Positions 11,128 through 18,290 of a stretch of DNA of 58,376 nucleotides are shown here, one piece after another; the stretch's first letter is position 1; the number at the start of each line of letters is the position of its first letter. The position numbers and the translations under genes were made by a program. Below the pieces are notes generated by a model. It worked only from the letters and a program-made list of their open reading frames with translations. It made no database searches and was not told the DNA's origin. The DNA comes from Gryllotalpicola ginsengisoli DSM 22003 (lineage in GTDB: Bacteria; Actinomycetota; Actinomycetes; Actinomycetales; Microbacteriaceae). Location of the stretch: contig NZ_AULK01000010.1 of the NCBI RefSeq assembly GCF_000419445.1, forward strand, positions 1-58,376. Direction: 5' to 3'.

Positions 11128-11153
11128 ACGCTAGCACTCTTTTGTCCTGTCAA
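11128..11153 (-). promoter_or_regulatory. Likely promoter of the iol operon with overlapping operator-like site
   Basis: Reading leftward, TTGACA (complement of 11148-11153) precedes TGCTAGCGT, whose TAGCGT (11128-11133) is a good actinobacterial -10. The spacer is only 14 bases; a shifted -35 (GTTTGA) gives 16. On the plus strand 11143-11152 reads TGTCCTGTCA, one mismatch from the Corynebacterium IolR consensus as I remember it (KGWCHTRACA), so a GntR-type repressor may overlap the -35. The iolC start is 38 bases downstream. No regulator gene for it is in the window. Confidence 0.4.
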
Positions 11154-11290
11154 ACTAACAAGTGCGCGCATCCGCTCTCGGTCGCCGCGGATCGCCCCGC
11201 CGTCGCCCGCCGTCACCTTCCGCAACACGTCGTAAGGGTCGGTAACGAAGCTCGCCTCGCCCTGCCGCCTGCGCCTAACGTGGCCGACAT

Positions 11291-11362
11291 CGCGGCGACC
11301 CCAGGCGGTGGGGCGGCGGGCTCATCCCCCGCAGCGCGCGGGTTCGATTCCCGCCGTCGCGT
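11291..11362 (+). tRNA. tRNA-like cloverleaf with CAU anticodon (initiator-like features, possibly degenerate)
   Basis: A 72-base stretch folds by hand into a full cloverleaf: acceptor 11291-11297/11355-11361 (7 pairs, one G-U), anticodon stem GCGGG/CCCGC (11316-11320/11328-11332), five-base variable loop, T stem GCGGG/CCCGC (11338-11342/11350-11354) and canonical T loop TTCGATT. The anticodon loop CTCATCC presents CAU at 11323-11325. Pairs 29-31/39-41 are GGG/CCC, as in initiator tRNA-Met. Oddities: D stem of only three pairs, A instead of U8, C at position 37 where a purine is expected, no encoded CCA. It could be a diverged or dead tRNA, or fortuitous in GC-rich DNA. Confidence 0.45.
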
Positions 11363-11481
11363 CGAGGGGGCGGCGGCCGACTGGGGCGCCGGGGCGGCCC
11401 GGGCGGCGGGGTAGCGCCCGGGCCGCGGCACCCGACCCGCGGCGCCGTAGGTGCGCCGCCCGACCTACAGTGGGAGACGAG

Positions 11482-12054
11482 ATGAGCGCAGAAGAGGCCG
11501 CGGTCCGGGCGATCGGGCAGGTGCAGGGCGAGCCCCGCTGGGACGAAGGCCTCAGCCCCGCCGAGTTCAAGCTCGCCTTCCGCAACCACCCCGCCGGCGT
11601 CGCCGTGGTTACCGCCGATGCGGGCGACGGCCCCGCCGGGCTGACCGCGACGTCGGTGTTCTCGGTGAGCGCCGAGCCGCCCCTGCTCGTCTTCTCGATC
11701 TCGCGGCAGTCCTCGGCCGCGCCCGTGCTGCTCGCCGCCGACACCCTCGTGGTCAACCTGCTCGGCACCGACCAGCTCGAGGTGGCCAGGCTGTTCGCGA
11801 CCAGCGGCGTCGACCGTTTCGCCGACACCTCGATCTGGGATCGCCTGATCAGCGGCGAGCCGTACATCCCCGGCGCGCACGCCTGGCTGCGCGGCCGGGT
11901 GATCAACCGCATGGAGGCCGGCACCTCCACCGTCGTCGTCGTGCACGCCCTGCAGGCGAAGCAGCCGGCCGAGCGCGACGCCGAGGTCGCCCGCCCGCTC
12001 GTCTACCACAACCGCACCTGGCACGAGCTCAGCGATCGCTCCAAGCTGCGCTGA
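11482..12054 (+). CDS. Flavin reductase-like FMN-binding protein
   Basis: A 190-residue protein of the flavin reductase/HpaC-like split-barrel family, which reduces FMN or FAD with NAD(P)H for a partner monooxygenase. The typical start of the fold is FKLAFRNHPAGVAVVTA, followed by GLTATSVFSVSAEPPLLVFSI and the SSAAPVLLAADTLVVNLLG segment. The start ATG at 11482 is preceded by GGGAGACGA and, 11 bases upstream, by a TACAGT -10-like hexamer (11466-11471), so the transcript leader would be very short. No partner monooxygenase is adjacent; pobA at 19.5 kb is a self-sufficient flavoenzyme and would not need it. Confidence 0.85.
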   Translation: MSAEEAAVRAIGQVQGEPRWDEGLSPAEFKLAFRNHPAGVAVVTADAGDGPAGLTATSVFSVSAEPPLLVFSISRQSSAAPVLLAADTLVVNLLGTDQLEVARLFATSGVDRFADTSIWDRLISGEPYIPGAHAWLRGRVINRMEAGTSTVVVVHALQAKQPAERDAEVARPLVYHNRTWHELSDRSKLR

Positions 12055-12119
12055 CGTCGATTCGTCGAAAAGCGCTCACCAGATGCCCATGAGCAGCCAT
12101 TCCTGACGAATGGCGGAAG

Positions 12120-12162
12120 GCCCGGGCATCCGTTCGTCGAAAACTGTCGCCGTGCCCCGGGC
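12120..12162. terminator. Imperfect hairpin between convergent genes
   Basis: GCCCGGGCA (12120-12128) pairs with TGCCCCGGGC (12153-12162), nine pairs with a one-base bulge around a 24-base loop. It lies between the convergent flavin reductase and S9 peptidase genes, where a shared terminator is expected. No T-run follows on either strand. Confidence 0.4.
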
Positions 12163-12234
12163 GGCGGACGCAATGTGACGAATCGGCAGGCGGCGCGGGC
12201 GGCGGACACAATGTGACGAATCGGCAGGCGGCGC
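12159..12234. repeat. Tandem duplication of a 38-bp unit
   Basis: Two head-to-tail copies of a 38-bp unit starting GGGCGGCGGAC (12159-12196 and 12197-12234). They are nearly identical, each containing CAATGTGACGAATCGGCAGG. The copies differ at position 12 (G or A) and near the end. Shorter relatives of the embedded TGACGAAT occur at 12104-12111, and TTCGTCGAAAA occurs at 12061-12071 and 12133-12143, so the whole 200-base gap between the convergent genes is repetitive. Confidence 0.8.
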
Positions 12235-12257
12235 GAGCGGGCGCCGCGCCCCCCGGG

Positions 12258-14432
12258 TCAGCCGAGCGTCGCCGGCACCTCGGCCTCGCGCCCGAGCACG
12301 TGCTGCGCCAGGAAGGCGAGCACGACCTGGTACCAGACCTTCGCGTGCTGGGGCGAGAGCACCCAGTGGTTCTCGTCGGGGAAGTACAGGAAGCGGTGCA
12401 CGGTCGAGCCGTCGTCGGCCGCGGGCAGCCCCGACTTCGACAGCAGCTCGTACCACAGCCGCAGACCCTCGCCGATCGGGACCCGGTAGTCCCGGTCGCC
12501 GTGCACCACGAGCATCGGCGTGGTGATCTTCTCCACCGACAGGTGCGGGCTGTTCGCCAGCGCCATCTCGGGCGTCAGCTCGCGCTGCCAGTACATCGCG
12601 GCATCCGTCGTCGGCCCGAACTGGTCGAGCGCCCACAGGCTCGCGTGCGTGACGATCGCGGCGAAGCGGTCGGTGTGCCCGGCGACCCAGTTGGCCATGT
12701 AGCCGCCGAACGAGCCGCCCATGGCCGCGGTGCGGGTCTCGTCGATGTCGGGGCGCTGCTCGGCGGCATCCGTGATCGCCATCAGGTCGGTGAACGGCGC
12801 CTGCCCCCACGCGCCCCAGCCGCGCTGGATGAACTCCTGCCCGTACCCGACCGACAGCGCCGGGTCGGGCAGCAGCACGGCGTAGCCCTGCGCGACCATC
12901 AGCCACGGGTTCCACCGCCACGACCAGGCGTTCCACGATCCGAGCGGGCCGCCGTGGATCCACAGCAGCAGCGGCGCCGGGCTCTCGGCGCTCGCCCCCT
13001 CGGGCAGCGCGAGCCAGGCGCGCACGCGGGCGCCGTCGCCGGCGGTCGTCTCGACCTCGGTGAGGGTGCCGGGCAGCGCGGGCGCGTCCACCGGCGAGCG
13101 CAGGGCGACGGCGTCGATCGGATGCCTCGACCCGGCCGGCCCCTGCGCGAGGAAGCCGCCGAGGTCGACGCGTACCGGCTCGCTCGGGGCGAGGTAGCTC
13201 GTGCGCAGGGCATAGACGGCGGAGCCGTCGCGCGCCACGGCGACGTTCGAGAAGGCGGCGTCGTCGGCGGTGATGCGTTCGACGCGGGGCTCGGAGGAGG
13301 CATCCGTGATGCCGTTCTCGGCGCTGACCAGGAAGAGCGGCTCGCGGCCGTCCTCGTCGGCGGCCACGACGAGGCCCGAGCCGTCGGGCAGCCAGGCGAG
13401 CTCGGCGGGCCAGCGGTCCCATTCGGCGGCGACCAGGCGCGCCTCGCCGCCCGCGGTCGGCACGAGGCGCAGGTTGACCCGCGGCGCCTCGAACGGGGTC
13501 GTGATGGTCTCGGAGACGAACGCGACCCAGGCCCCGTCGGGCGAGACGACCGGCCCCATGGCGTCGTAGCCGGGGTCGTCGACGAGGGTGCGCTGCTCGC
13601 CCGTGGCGGTGTCGATCGCCACCAGGATGGCGCGGGTGTCGGCGCCGGGGCCGGGCACGTTCCAGCTGGTGATCAGGGTGGCGCCGTCGGGGGTGAGGTC
13701 GGCGGCGTGGTTCTCGAGCGCGCGGGTGGCGCCGGTGAGCTGCCGCAGCTCGAGGCGGCCGGCGGGCTTCGGGGCGTCCTCGCCCTCGGCGGGCGGCAGC
13801 GGCACCGCCGGCGCGTCGGCGAGCGCGGCGAGGTCGGCGGCGAAGCGTCGGGTCTGGGCCGGGCCGAGGTCGTGGTCCCAGAACCGCACGGGGTAGCCGG
13901 AGTGCAGGATGGCCTGCACCTTTGCGTCGGTGCGGGCCTTGCGCAGCTTCTCGTCCTCGGCGAGGTCGGCGGCGCTCGGCAGCACCTCGGCGGCGACGCT
14001 GACCACGTCGGCGTCCCTCGCGGCGATCGCGCCGCCGACGCCGCCGGGGGCGGTGCCGATCACGCGGGCCTCGCCGCCGTGCGCGGGCAGCAGCCACAGC
14101 GCGGGCGGGGCGTCGTCGCCGCCCTTCGTGTCGGGGTCGGGGCGCGCGGAGGTGAAGAGCAGGTCGCCCGAGCGGGTGAAGACGGCGGATGACTCGCCCT
14201 TGGCGCTGCGGGTGAGGCGGTGCGCCGGCTGCTGGCCGGCCGGGTCGACCTGCCACAGGGCGGTGGAGTATCCCGTGCGGTCGGGGCCGAGCGTCTGCAC
14301 GCCGACGACGAGGCGGGTGCCGTCGGGGCTGAGCGCGAGCCCGCTCACGCGCGGGATCGCGATGTAGGCGTCGAGGTCGTGGAACGGGGTGGCGGGCGGT
14401 TCGGACTGCGGTGTCTGCTCGGTGTCGGTCAC
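12258..14432 (-). CDS. S9 family prolyl oligopeptidase-type peptidase
   Basis: A cytoplasmic serine peptidase of about 724 residues without a signal peptide. The N-terminal half is a WD40-like beta-propeller (LALSPDGTRLVVG, LTPDGATLITSW, VSPDGAWVAFVSE repeats), and the C-terminal third is an alpha/beta-hydrolase. Catalytic Ser is in GGSFGGYM (about residue 574), the Asp in VHGDRDYRVP and the His in PDENHWVLS. An oxyanion-type motif LLLWIHGGPLGSWN precedes it. I chose the GTG at 14430-14432 (VTDTEQTPQ) because a -10-like TAGACA lies about ten bases upstream, which suggests a leaderless message; the ATG ten codons upstream would lie inside the hairpin at 14448-14468. Confidence 0.88.
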   Translation of the reverse strand: MTDTEQTPQSEPPATPFHDLDAYIAIPRVSGLALSPDGTRLVVGVQTLGPDRTGYSTALWQVDPAGQQPAHRLTRSAKGESSAVFTRSGDLLFTSARPDPDTKGGDDAPPALWLLPAHGGEARVIGTAPGGVGGAIAARDADVVSVAAEVLPSAADLAEDEKLRKARTDAKVQAILHSGYPVRFWDHDLGPAQTRRFAADLAALADAPAVPLPPAEGEDAPKPAGRLELRQLTGATRALENHAADLTPDGATLITSWNVPGPGADTRAILVAIDTATGEQRTLVDDPGYDAMGPVVSPDGAWVAFVSETITTPFEAPRVNLRLVPTAGGEARLVAAEWDRWPAELAWLPDGSGLVVAADEDGREPLFLVSAENGITDASSEPRVERITADDAAFSNVAVARDGSAVYALRTSYLAPSEPVRVDLGGFLAQGPAGSRHPIDAVALRSPVDAPALPGTLTEVETTAGDGARVRAWLALPEGASAESPAPLLLWIHGGPLGSWNAWSWRWNPWLMVAQGYAVLLPDPALSVGYGQEFIQRGWGAWGQAPFTDLMAITDAAEQRPDIDETRTAAMGGSFGGYMANWVAGHTDRFAAIVTHASLWALDQFGPTTDAAMYWQRELTPEMALANSPHLSVEKITTPMLVVHGDRDYRVPIGEGLRLWYELLSKSGLPAADDGSTVHRFLYFPDENHWVLSPQHAKVWYQVVLAFLAQHVLGREAEVPATLG

Positions 14433-14447
14433 CCTGGTGTGTCTAGC

Positions 14448-14468
14448 ACGCCCGTGTTTCACGGGCGT
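14448..14468. terminator. Perfect 9-bp hairpin between SRPBCC gene and S9 peptidase
   Basis: ACGCCCGTG (14448-14456) and CACGGGCGT (14460-14468) pair perfectly around TTT. For leftward transcription it lies 77 bases past the SRPBCC stop and just ahead of the peptidase start, so it may terminate the former or act as an operator for the latter. Confidence 0.5.
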
Positions 14469-14544
14469 CTCAGGGCCCTGCCCCGGCGCATCCGATCGCC
14501 CGCGCCGCCCGGCCGTCCCGAACGCCGCGCCCGGCGCGGTCGCG

Positions 14545-14991
14545 TCACCCGACGTCGCCGCGCCAGGCGCCCGTCTCGACGTTGCGGTTCTCGATGAAGG
14601 TCTTGAAGTTCTCGAGGTCCTTGGCGATCGCCCGGTCGTCGAAGCCCGCGACCGCGCCGATCTTCTCGACCGCGCCGACCGGCTGCCACTCCAGCTGCAC
14701 GGTGACGCGCGACGACACGTCGTTGAGCCGGTGGAAGGTGACGACGCCGGCGTGGGTGCCGTCCTCGCTCTTCCAGGCGACCCGCTCGTCGGGGTGCTGC
14801 TCGGTGATGGCGGCGTCGAACTCGCGCTCGTCGCCTGCGACCTTCACGCGCCAGTGGGTGTGCGTGTCGTCGAGCTGGGTGATCTCCTCGACGTAGTCCA
14901 GGAACTGCGGGAAGGTCTCGAACTGGGTCCACTGGTTGTAGGCGGTGCTGACCGGGACTCCGACCTCGATGGACTGCGTGACGCTGGCCAT
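14545..14991 (-). CDS. SRPBCC (START-like) family protein, polyketide cyclase type
   Basis: A 148-residue protein starting MASVTQSIEVGVPVSTAYNQW. The first strand and the TQFETFPQFLDYVEEI helix are those of the SRPBCC/coenzyme Q-binding COQ10-like subgroup, and DERVAWKSEDGTHAGVVTFH is the usual central beta pair. These proteins form a hydrophobic cavity; the ligand cannot be predicted. The ATG at 14989-14991 is preceded by GAGGAGC at good spacing; an in-frame start 13 codons upstream has no such site. It is a single-gene unit. Confidence 0.82.
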   Translation of the reverse strand: MASVTQSIEVGVPVSTAYNQWTQFETFPQFLDYVEEITQLDDTHTHWRVKVAGDEREFDAAITEQHPDERVAWKSEDGTHAGVVTFHRLNDVSSRVTVQLEWQPVGAVEKIGAVAGFDDRAIAKDLENFKTFIENRNVETGAWRGDVG

Positions 14992-15110
14992 GATGGCTCC
15001 TCTCTGTTCGCTGCCGTATCGGCTGCTCACAGACGGTTACCCGCCCGGCGGCAGGCGGAAACGCGGGTTACGTCACGCGCCGGCGCAGGTCACGGAGGGG
15101 TGGGCGCAGG

Positions 15111-15449
15111 TCACGGAGGAGTGGGCGCGCCGGCCTGCCTCAGGTAGTCCTCGACCTGCTCCTCGGTGATCGCGAGCATGCCGCGGATGCTCTGCGACGA
15201 GCGCATCAGCGCCTCGATCCAGTGCCGGTTCAGGGTCTGCCGACTCGAGTCGTCGAAGACGAACTCGATCGGGATGGCCGGGTGCAGCCACACACAGCGT
15301 CGGGCGGTGTCCTCGTCGAGCACGCCGTCGAGGTCGAGCATGAAGGACTCCTGCGCCTGCAGCTTGGACGTGATGGCGACCCTCAGGTGGGCCAGCAGCC
15401 GGTCGTCGAGCCGCAACTCGCGACCGAAGCCGTAGACGAGGGTTCCCAT
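15111..15449 (-). CDS. DUF7882-type small protein
   Basis: A 112-residue protein MGTLVYGFGRELRLDDRLLAHL with LQAQESFMLDLDGV and a C-terminal helical stretch ending EEQVEDYLRQAG. Proteins with this GTLVYG-type start are widespread in Microbacteriaceae and were often mislabelled ATP-dependent DNA ligase; they have no ligase motifs and are now placed in a family of unknown function. The first ATG (15447-15449) marks the conserved start. It precedes, in transcription order, only the SRPBCC gene, 119 bases away. Confidence 0.75.
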   Translation of the reverse strand: MGTLVYGFGRELRLDDRLLAHLRVAITSKLQAQESFMLDLDGVLDEDTARRCVWLHPAIPIEFVFDDSSRQTLNRHWIEALMRSSQSIRGMLAITEEQVEDYLRQAGAPTPP

Positions 15450-15514
15450 TGCGCAAGCATGGCACACGGCCGGGCGGCGCCGTGAGGTCGCCGCAGACCG
15501 CGTCCCGCGCGGGC

Positions 15515-15631
15515 TCAGTCGTCTTCGAAGTCCAGCTCGCAGCGCGAGCAGTGCAGCACGCCCCCCTCTCGGCGCAGGTAACCGCCGCAGACGGGGCACG
15601 TCTCGGCGGTCTCCTCTGACGAATCAGACAT
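15515..15631 (-). CDS. 38-residue zinc-ribbon-like miniprotein
   Basis: A tiny ORF encodes MSDSSEETAETCPVCGGY, then LRREGG and LHCSRCELDFEDD. Two CxxC pairs (CPVC and CSRC), 15 residues apart, make a minimal zinc ribbon with an acidic tail. It lies 65 bases upstream of the DUF7882 gene in the same direction and could be co-transcribed. The size, the acidic termini and the intact Cys pairs argue for a real gene; function is unknown. Confidence 0.6.
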   Translation of the reverse strand: MSDSSEETAETCPVCGGYLRREGGVLHCSRCELDFEDD

Positions 15632-15714
15632 GATGCCGCGAACGTACCCATCCCGCGGCCTGGCATTCCCCGCCGGCGCTCAGGCGAGGCCGTCGACGGC
15701 CCGCGGCCCGTGCT

Positions 15715-16413
15715 TCAGGCGGCGGCCTCGGCGCCTTCCTTGTACGCCGCCGAGACGAGGATCGGCTTGTGATCGGATGCCCCGGCCGGGAGCGTCTCGA
15801 CGGCGTCGACGCGCAACCCCGTCGAGGTCGCGAAGTCGAAGTGGCCGCGGAAGTACTTGTACCGCGCGTAGGTGGTCGTGTCGCTGCGGGAGAGCTCGTA
15901 GCCGGACTGCATCATGCGCGCTCGCAGGCTCTTCTGGAACCACGGGTAGTTGAAGTCGCCGACCATCAGGGTCGGCAGGCCGGGGCCGAGGTCGCGCAGC
16001 ATCGCGTGGGCCGCGTCGATCTGCGCGCGGCGCAGGGAGTTGGCGGCGGTGAGCGGGGCGGCGTGGAACGACGCCATCACGATCTCGCGTCCCGCCTCGG
16101 CGTCCACCAGCCGGGTGCCGACCAGCCGCTCGTGGGCGGGGGCGAGCAGGTGGTCGTGCAGCGACTTCTTCAGCGCGAACGCCTTCGTCGCCACCGTCTC
16201 GAAGCGGTGCTGCCGGTAGTAGAGGGCGAGGCCCAGCCGGTTGCGCATCGTCGCCCCGGCCAGGCGCAGGCCGCCGATGTGCTCGGGCAGGCCGGTTGCG
16301 CATTCCTGCAGGCACAGCACGTCGGGGTCGAACCGCTCGACGAGGCCGACGAGTTCGCCGCTCGCGTGGTTCTCGCGAAGGTTGTAACTGATCACGCGCA
16401 TCGCGGTCAGCAT
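15715..16413 (-). CDS. Endonuclease/exonuclease/phosphatase family protein
   Basis: About 230 residues of the EEP fold (DNase I/AP endonuclease-like phosphohydrolases). Motifs are MRVISYNLRE (Asn of the metal site), VLCLQECATGLPEHIGG (catalytic Glu), MASFHAAPLTAANSLRR (His/Asn region), LMVGDFNYPW (catalytic Asp and Asn) and the C-terminal AGASDHKPILVSA (Ser-Asp-His). All active-site residues are present. The start is uncertain: ATG 16411-16413 (MLTAMRV) or 16399-16401 (MRV); neither has a clear ribosome binding site, and TATGCT at the first could act as a -10 for a leaderless message from the second. It is divergent from the uronate dehydrogenase gene. Confidence 0.83.
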   Translation of the reverse strand: MLTAMRVISYNLRENHASGELVGLVERFDPDVLCLQECATGLPEHIGGLRLAGATMRNRLGLALYYRQHRFETVATKAFALKKSLHDHLLAPAHERLVGTRLVDAEAGREIVMASFHAAPLTAANSLRRAQIDAAHAMLRDLGPGLPTLMVGDFNYPWFQKSLRARMMQSGYELSRSDTTTYARYKYFRGHFDFATSTGLRVDAVETLPAGASDHKPILVSAAYKEGAEAAA

Positions 16414-16493
16414 AAATGAGACGGGTGGCCTGGAGGATGAACTCATATCCCGCCGGGGTACGGACCCGGAGGGACGGAGCGGGAGGAGGACGG

Positions 16494-17285
16494 GTGAAAC
16501 GGATCGCGATCACCGGCGGCGGCGGCAGGATCGGGCGGACGATCGCGCCGCGGCTCGCGGCCGAGGGGTACCGGGTGCGGACTATCGATGTGACGGATGC
16601 GGGCGGCGGGGAGGATCACGTCGTCGCATCCGTGCTCGACCCGGCGGCCCTCGACGCGGCCCTGCGCGACGTGGACGCGGTCGTGCACCTGGCCGGCCAC
16701 GCGTCGGAGCGGCCCTGGGCCGACCTCCTCGCCCTCAACATCGACGGCACGCAGAAGGTGCTCGAGGCGTGCGTTCGCGCAGGGGTGCGCAACGTGCTGC
16801 TGGCGAGCTCGATCCACGCCGTCGGCTATGCGACGCCCGAGCAGCTGGCCGGCGTCGAGGTCGCGCCGCCGCGGCCCGACACGTACTACGGCGTGAGCAA
16901 GGCGGCGCTCGAGGCGCTCGGCAGCGTGTTCGCCGACCGCTTCGGCATGGCGGTGGTGTCGGCGCGCATCTGCACCTTCGCCGACGAGCCGGGTGACGGG
17001 CGTGCGCTGGCGAGCTGGCTGTCGCCGGGCGACATGGTGCGGCTCGTGCGCGCCGCCGTCGAGCTGGAGACCCCGGGCCACCGCATCGTGTGGGGCGTCT
17101 CGCGCAACAGCCCGGGCTGGTTCGATCTGAGCGCGGGCGAGGCGATCGGATACTTCCCGCAGGACGACGCCGTCGAGTGGGTGCGCGACGAGGCCGACGC
17201 CCCGACCATCCCGGAGCGCGACGAGCTGCTCGGGGGCGAGTTCGCCGACCCGGGCTACGCGCTCGGGCACGACGCGTCGCAGTGA
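16494..17285 (+). CDS. Uronate dehydrogenase-like NAD-dependent SDR/epimerase
   Basis: A 263-residue extended short-chain dehydrogenase. The Rossmann motif is ITGGGGRIGRTIAPRL, the active site is LLASSIHAVGY followed by YYGVSKAALEAL (Tyr-x-x-x-Lys). HRIVWGVSRNSPGWFDL and the C-terminal GGEFADPGYALG match the layout of bacterial uronate dehydrogenases (Udh), which oxidise glucuronate or galacturonate to aldaro-lactones. Start is GTG 16494, preceded by GGGAGGAGGA at ideal spacing. No other uronate genes are adjacent, so a related sugar substrate is possible. Convergent with the HAD phosphatase gene, 26 bases away. Confidence 0.75.
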   Translation: MKRIAITGGGGRIGRTIAPRLAAEGYRVRTIDVTDAGGGEDHVVASVLDPAALDAALRDVDAVVHLAGHASERPWADLLALNIDGTQKVLEACVRAGVRNVLLASSIHAVGYATPEQLAGVEVAPPRPDTYYGVSKAALEALGSVFADRFGMAVVSARICTFADEPGDGRALASWLSPGDMVRLVRAAVELETPGHRIVWGVSRNSPGWFDLSAGEAIGYFPQDDAVEWVRDEADAPTIPERDELLGGEFADPGYALGHDASQ

Positions 17286-17311
17286 CGCCGGGCGGTGACG
17301 CGGGTCGGCGG

Positions 17312-17995
17312 TTACGCGCGCGGGGCCAGCGGCTGGTCGCCGGCGAGCACCGGCCAGGACCGTTCGGCGGCGATCTCGAGCATCGTCGCGTCGGAGCCGA
17401 CGACGACCGGGTCGGTGACTCCGTCGAGCAGCGGCAGGTCGCTTGGGTGATCGCCGTAGCCCCAGCTGCGCGTCACGGGCGGCCGGTGGGCGGCCGAGTA
17501 CCGCCCGATGGCGGTGCGCTTGTCTTCGCCGATCATCGCGGCGGCGATGCGGCCGGTGTAGGCGCCGTCGGCGATCTCGAGCCGGGTGCAGAACAGCTCG
17601 TCGACGGCGAGCTCGTCGGCCAGCGGCTGCAGGGGGGCCTCGAACGAGCCCGACACGAGCACGATGCGGGCGCCGGCCGCGCGGTGCTCGCGCAGCCGCT
17701 GCAGCACGTCGGCGCGGAAGAATCCGGGCTGGGCGGAGACCTCGCGGTACCAGTCGCGGCCCGCCGCGCGCACCTGCTCGACCGGCTGGCCTGCCCAGAG
17801 CCCGAAGTAGAGGCGGTTGAACTCGGCGCGGTCGAGCTGGGTGACCTGCTGGGCGAGCTCGCGCAGCCGCTCGGGGGCGACCATGGAGGGTACCCGCTTC
17901 AGGTAGAAGAGCAGGAAGGACTCGAGCGTGCGCAGCGAGACGAGGGTCTCGTCGACGTCGAAGAACGCCGCGCTCGCGCCGCCTGGCTCCGACAT
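17312..17995 (-). CDS. HAD-IB family (SerB-like) phosphatase
   Basis: A 227-residue HAD hydrolase with AAFFDVDETLVSL (motif I, DxDET: nucleophile and acid Asp), the motif II LVSGSFEAPL, and motif IV GYGDHPSDLPLLDGV with conserved Lys in GEDKRTAI. The helical cap between motif I and II fits subclass IB, whose members include phosphoserine phosphatase and lyso-lipid phosphatases; the substrate cannot be told. The first ATG (17993-17995) is taken as start. Confidence 0.87.
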   Translation of the reverse strand: MSEPGGASAAFFDVDETLVSLRTLESFLLFYLKRVPSMVAPERLRELAQQVTQLDRAEFNRLYFGLWAGQPVEQVRAAGRDWYREVSAQPGFFRADVLQRLREHRAAGARIVLVSGSFEAPLQPLADELAVDELFCTRLEIADGAYTGRIAAAMIGEDKRTAIGRYSAAHRPPVTRSWGYGDHPSDLPLLDGVTDPVVVGSDATMLEIAAERSWPVLAGDQPLAPRA

Positions 17996-18000
17996 GGGTG

Positions 18001-18290
18001 ATGCTCCTTGAGGGTCGACCGGTCGCGCCGGGGCGCAGAACGGGATGAGCGTAACAGCCGTGCAGCGCCTGCGCCCGGCCCACGTTCGGGCGGTGCGGCG
18101 GCGAGGGATGCTCCCTCAGACCCCAGCCCGGCGAGGGTGTCGCCACGGTGATCCCTTCGGGCGCGGTCAGCGTTCGCACTCGCTCATCTTTCTCACGGGC
18201 GCAGTTCGCACGATGCCGCAGGTCGAAACCCGCAGAAGCCCTGCCGAACCGTGCGATCTGCGCCGGATCGTGCGCCAGGTCGCCCGGCCC
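18001..18290. other. Intergenic stretch without recognised gene
   Basis: These 290 bases separate the HAD phosphatase from the CynX-type MFS gene, both leftward. They hold the HAD gene's upstream region and an inverted pair CGCACGAT (near 18207) / ATCGTGCG (near 18267). I see no credible coding sequence or RNA. Confidence 0.5.

Noticed and set aside
11205-11231. Short leftward ORF (about 72 codons) over the tRNA-like sequence
   Set aside because: Its translation (RRRESNPRA-type text) is the usual antisense shadow of a tRNA T arm, not a protein.
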